DNA from: Salinirussus sp.
GTDB lineage: Archaea; Halobacteriota; Halobacteria; Halobacteriales; Haloarculaceae
Direction: 5' to 3'
Length of the DNA: 22,314 nucleotides
Assembly: GCA_028275005.1 (NCBI GenBank)
Contig: JAQCNN010000121.1
Span: forward strand, 1 to 22,314
The position numbers and the translations under genes were made by a program. Shown here piece by piece: positions 22,007-22,314 of this stretch. Below the pieces are notes generated by a model. That model was not told the origin of the DNA. It was given only the letters and a program-made list of their open reading frames with translations, and did no database searches. Position 1 is the first letter of the stretch. Each line of letters begins with the position of its first letter.

Positions 22007-22314
22007 ATGGCTTTTCGCGAAGCGACGATCACCGGTATTAGCGAGATTAGTCCGGACTGCAAACAGTATATCGTAGAACTGAACAGTGGCGAATTTACCG
22101 GCGAGGCTGGGCAGCACACTGCACTCCAGACTGAGGCCGGTGTGAAGCCGTACAGTGTCTTTGCAGTCGATGGCTCGCGGGTCGGTCTCATGCTCCGTGC
22201 GTACGGGACCGACGGCGTGGGTGACTACATGGACGCACGGACGGTCGGGGATACCGTGCAGGTGAAGCCGGAGTTGACCGGCAGCCTCACGCTGCAGCGG
22301 ACGGACCGGCCGGC
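22007..22314 (+). CDS. FAD/NAD(P)-dependent reductase-like protein (partial, 5' part)
   Basis: The first 102 residues of a protein that runs off the window. It resembles the FAD-binding barrel of ferredoxin-NADP reductase-type enzymes: EFTGEAGQHTAL (29-40) corresponds to the PGQ strand, KPYSVFAV (47-54) to the RxYS flavin-contact motif with Lys for Arg, GVGDYMDARTVGDTVQVKPE (70-89) to the helix and GDxVxV strand, and LTGSLTL to the phosphate-contact turn. The NAD(P)-binding half would lie beyond the window. Start chosen at ATG 22007 (MAFREATITGISEI); an in-frame ATG at 21908 would add 33 residues. Early codons use more A and T (ATT AGC GAG ATT AGT) than neighbouring genes. Confidence 0.65.
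   Translation, partial: MAFREATITGISEISPDCKQYIVELNSGEFTGEAGQHTALQTEAGVKPYSVFAVDGSRVGLMLRAYGTDGVGDYMDARTVGDTVQVKPELTGSLTLQRTDRP

Noticed and set aside
21778..22191. Minus-strand frame of 137 codons, which at first suggested a transposase remnant
   Set aside because: The peptide is Ser/Arg/Pro-rich, has no DDE or other transposase motif, and overlaps the well-supported reductase start on the other strand.
1..22314. CRISPR array, rRNA genes or a prophage
   Set aside because: No regularly spaced short repeats, no rRNA-like sequence and no virion or integrase genes were seen on either strand.

Overview
The window is a haloarchaeal chromosome segment (class Halobacteria). The reasons are: very GC-rich coding DNA with acidic, D/E-rich proteins; an archaeal RNA polymerase operon in which subunit B is split into B'' and B' and subunit A into A' and A''; ribosomal proteins S12 and S7 of archaeal type; a Tat-type lipoprotein signal; and promoters that look like TATA boxes close to the start codons. 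No genus can be assigned from this reading alone.

Layout. The left part (1-3600) holds the tail of an unidentified gene, a winged-helix regulator overlapping a transcription unit with a small membrane protein, an HExxH-containing hypothetical protein, and on the minus strand a complete biotin ECF transporter operon (bioY-bioM-bioN-like: S component, ATPase, T component, with overlapping start/stop codons). The centre (3721-15603, minus strand) is the core transcription/translation block rpoH-rpoB''-rpoB'-rpoA'-rpoA''-nusA-rps12-rps7. It has two departures from a plain housekeeping block. (i) rpoA'' carries a 491-residue LAGLIDADG intein inserted in the trigger-loop motif. (ii) Between nusA and rps12 sits an opposite-strand short-chain dehydrogenase gene broken by an 85-bp imperfect palindrome. 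Two more copies of that palindrome are in the window, one 198 bp beyond the first and one about 10 kb away beside a tRNA gene.

The right part (15604-22314) has a tRNA-Asp(GUC) gene whose 3' end is repeated 110 bp downstream (an attachment-site-like footprint), the third palindrome copy, a small hypothetical gene and a flavin-reductase-like (PNPOx fold) gene, a second SDR lacking the usual catalytic residues, a DUF4382-like lipoprotein, a ZIP-type metal transporter, exonuclease VII large and small subunits (the large one with a C-terminal membrane helix), a gene-poor stretch, and the start of an FAD/NAD(P)-reductase-like gene cut by the window end.

The most noteworthy signals are the three-copy 85-86-bp palindromic element with sharply defined ends (one copy a gene disruptor in reverse orientation), the tRNA-Asp 3'-end duplication 7 bp from one copy, the intein in the RNA polymerase active-site loop, and the membrane-anchored archaeal ExoVII.
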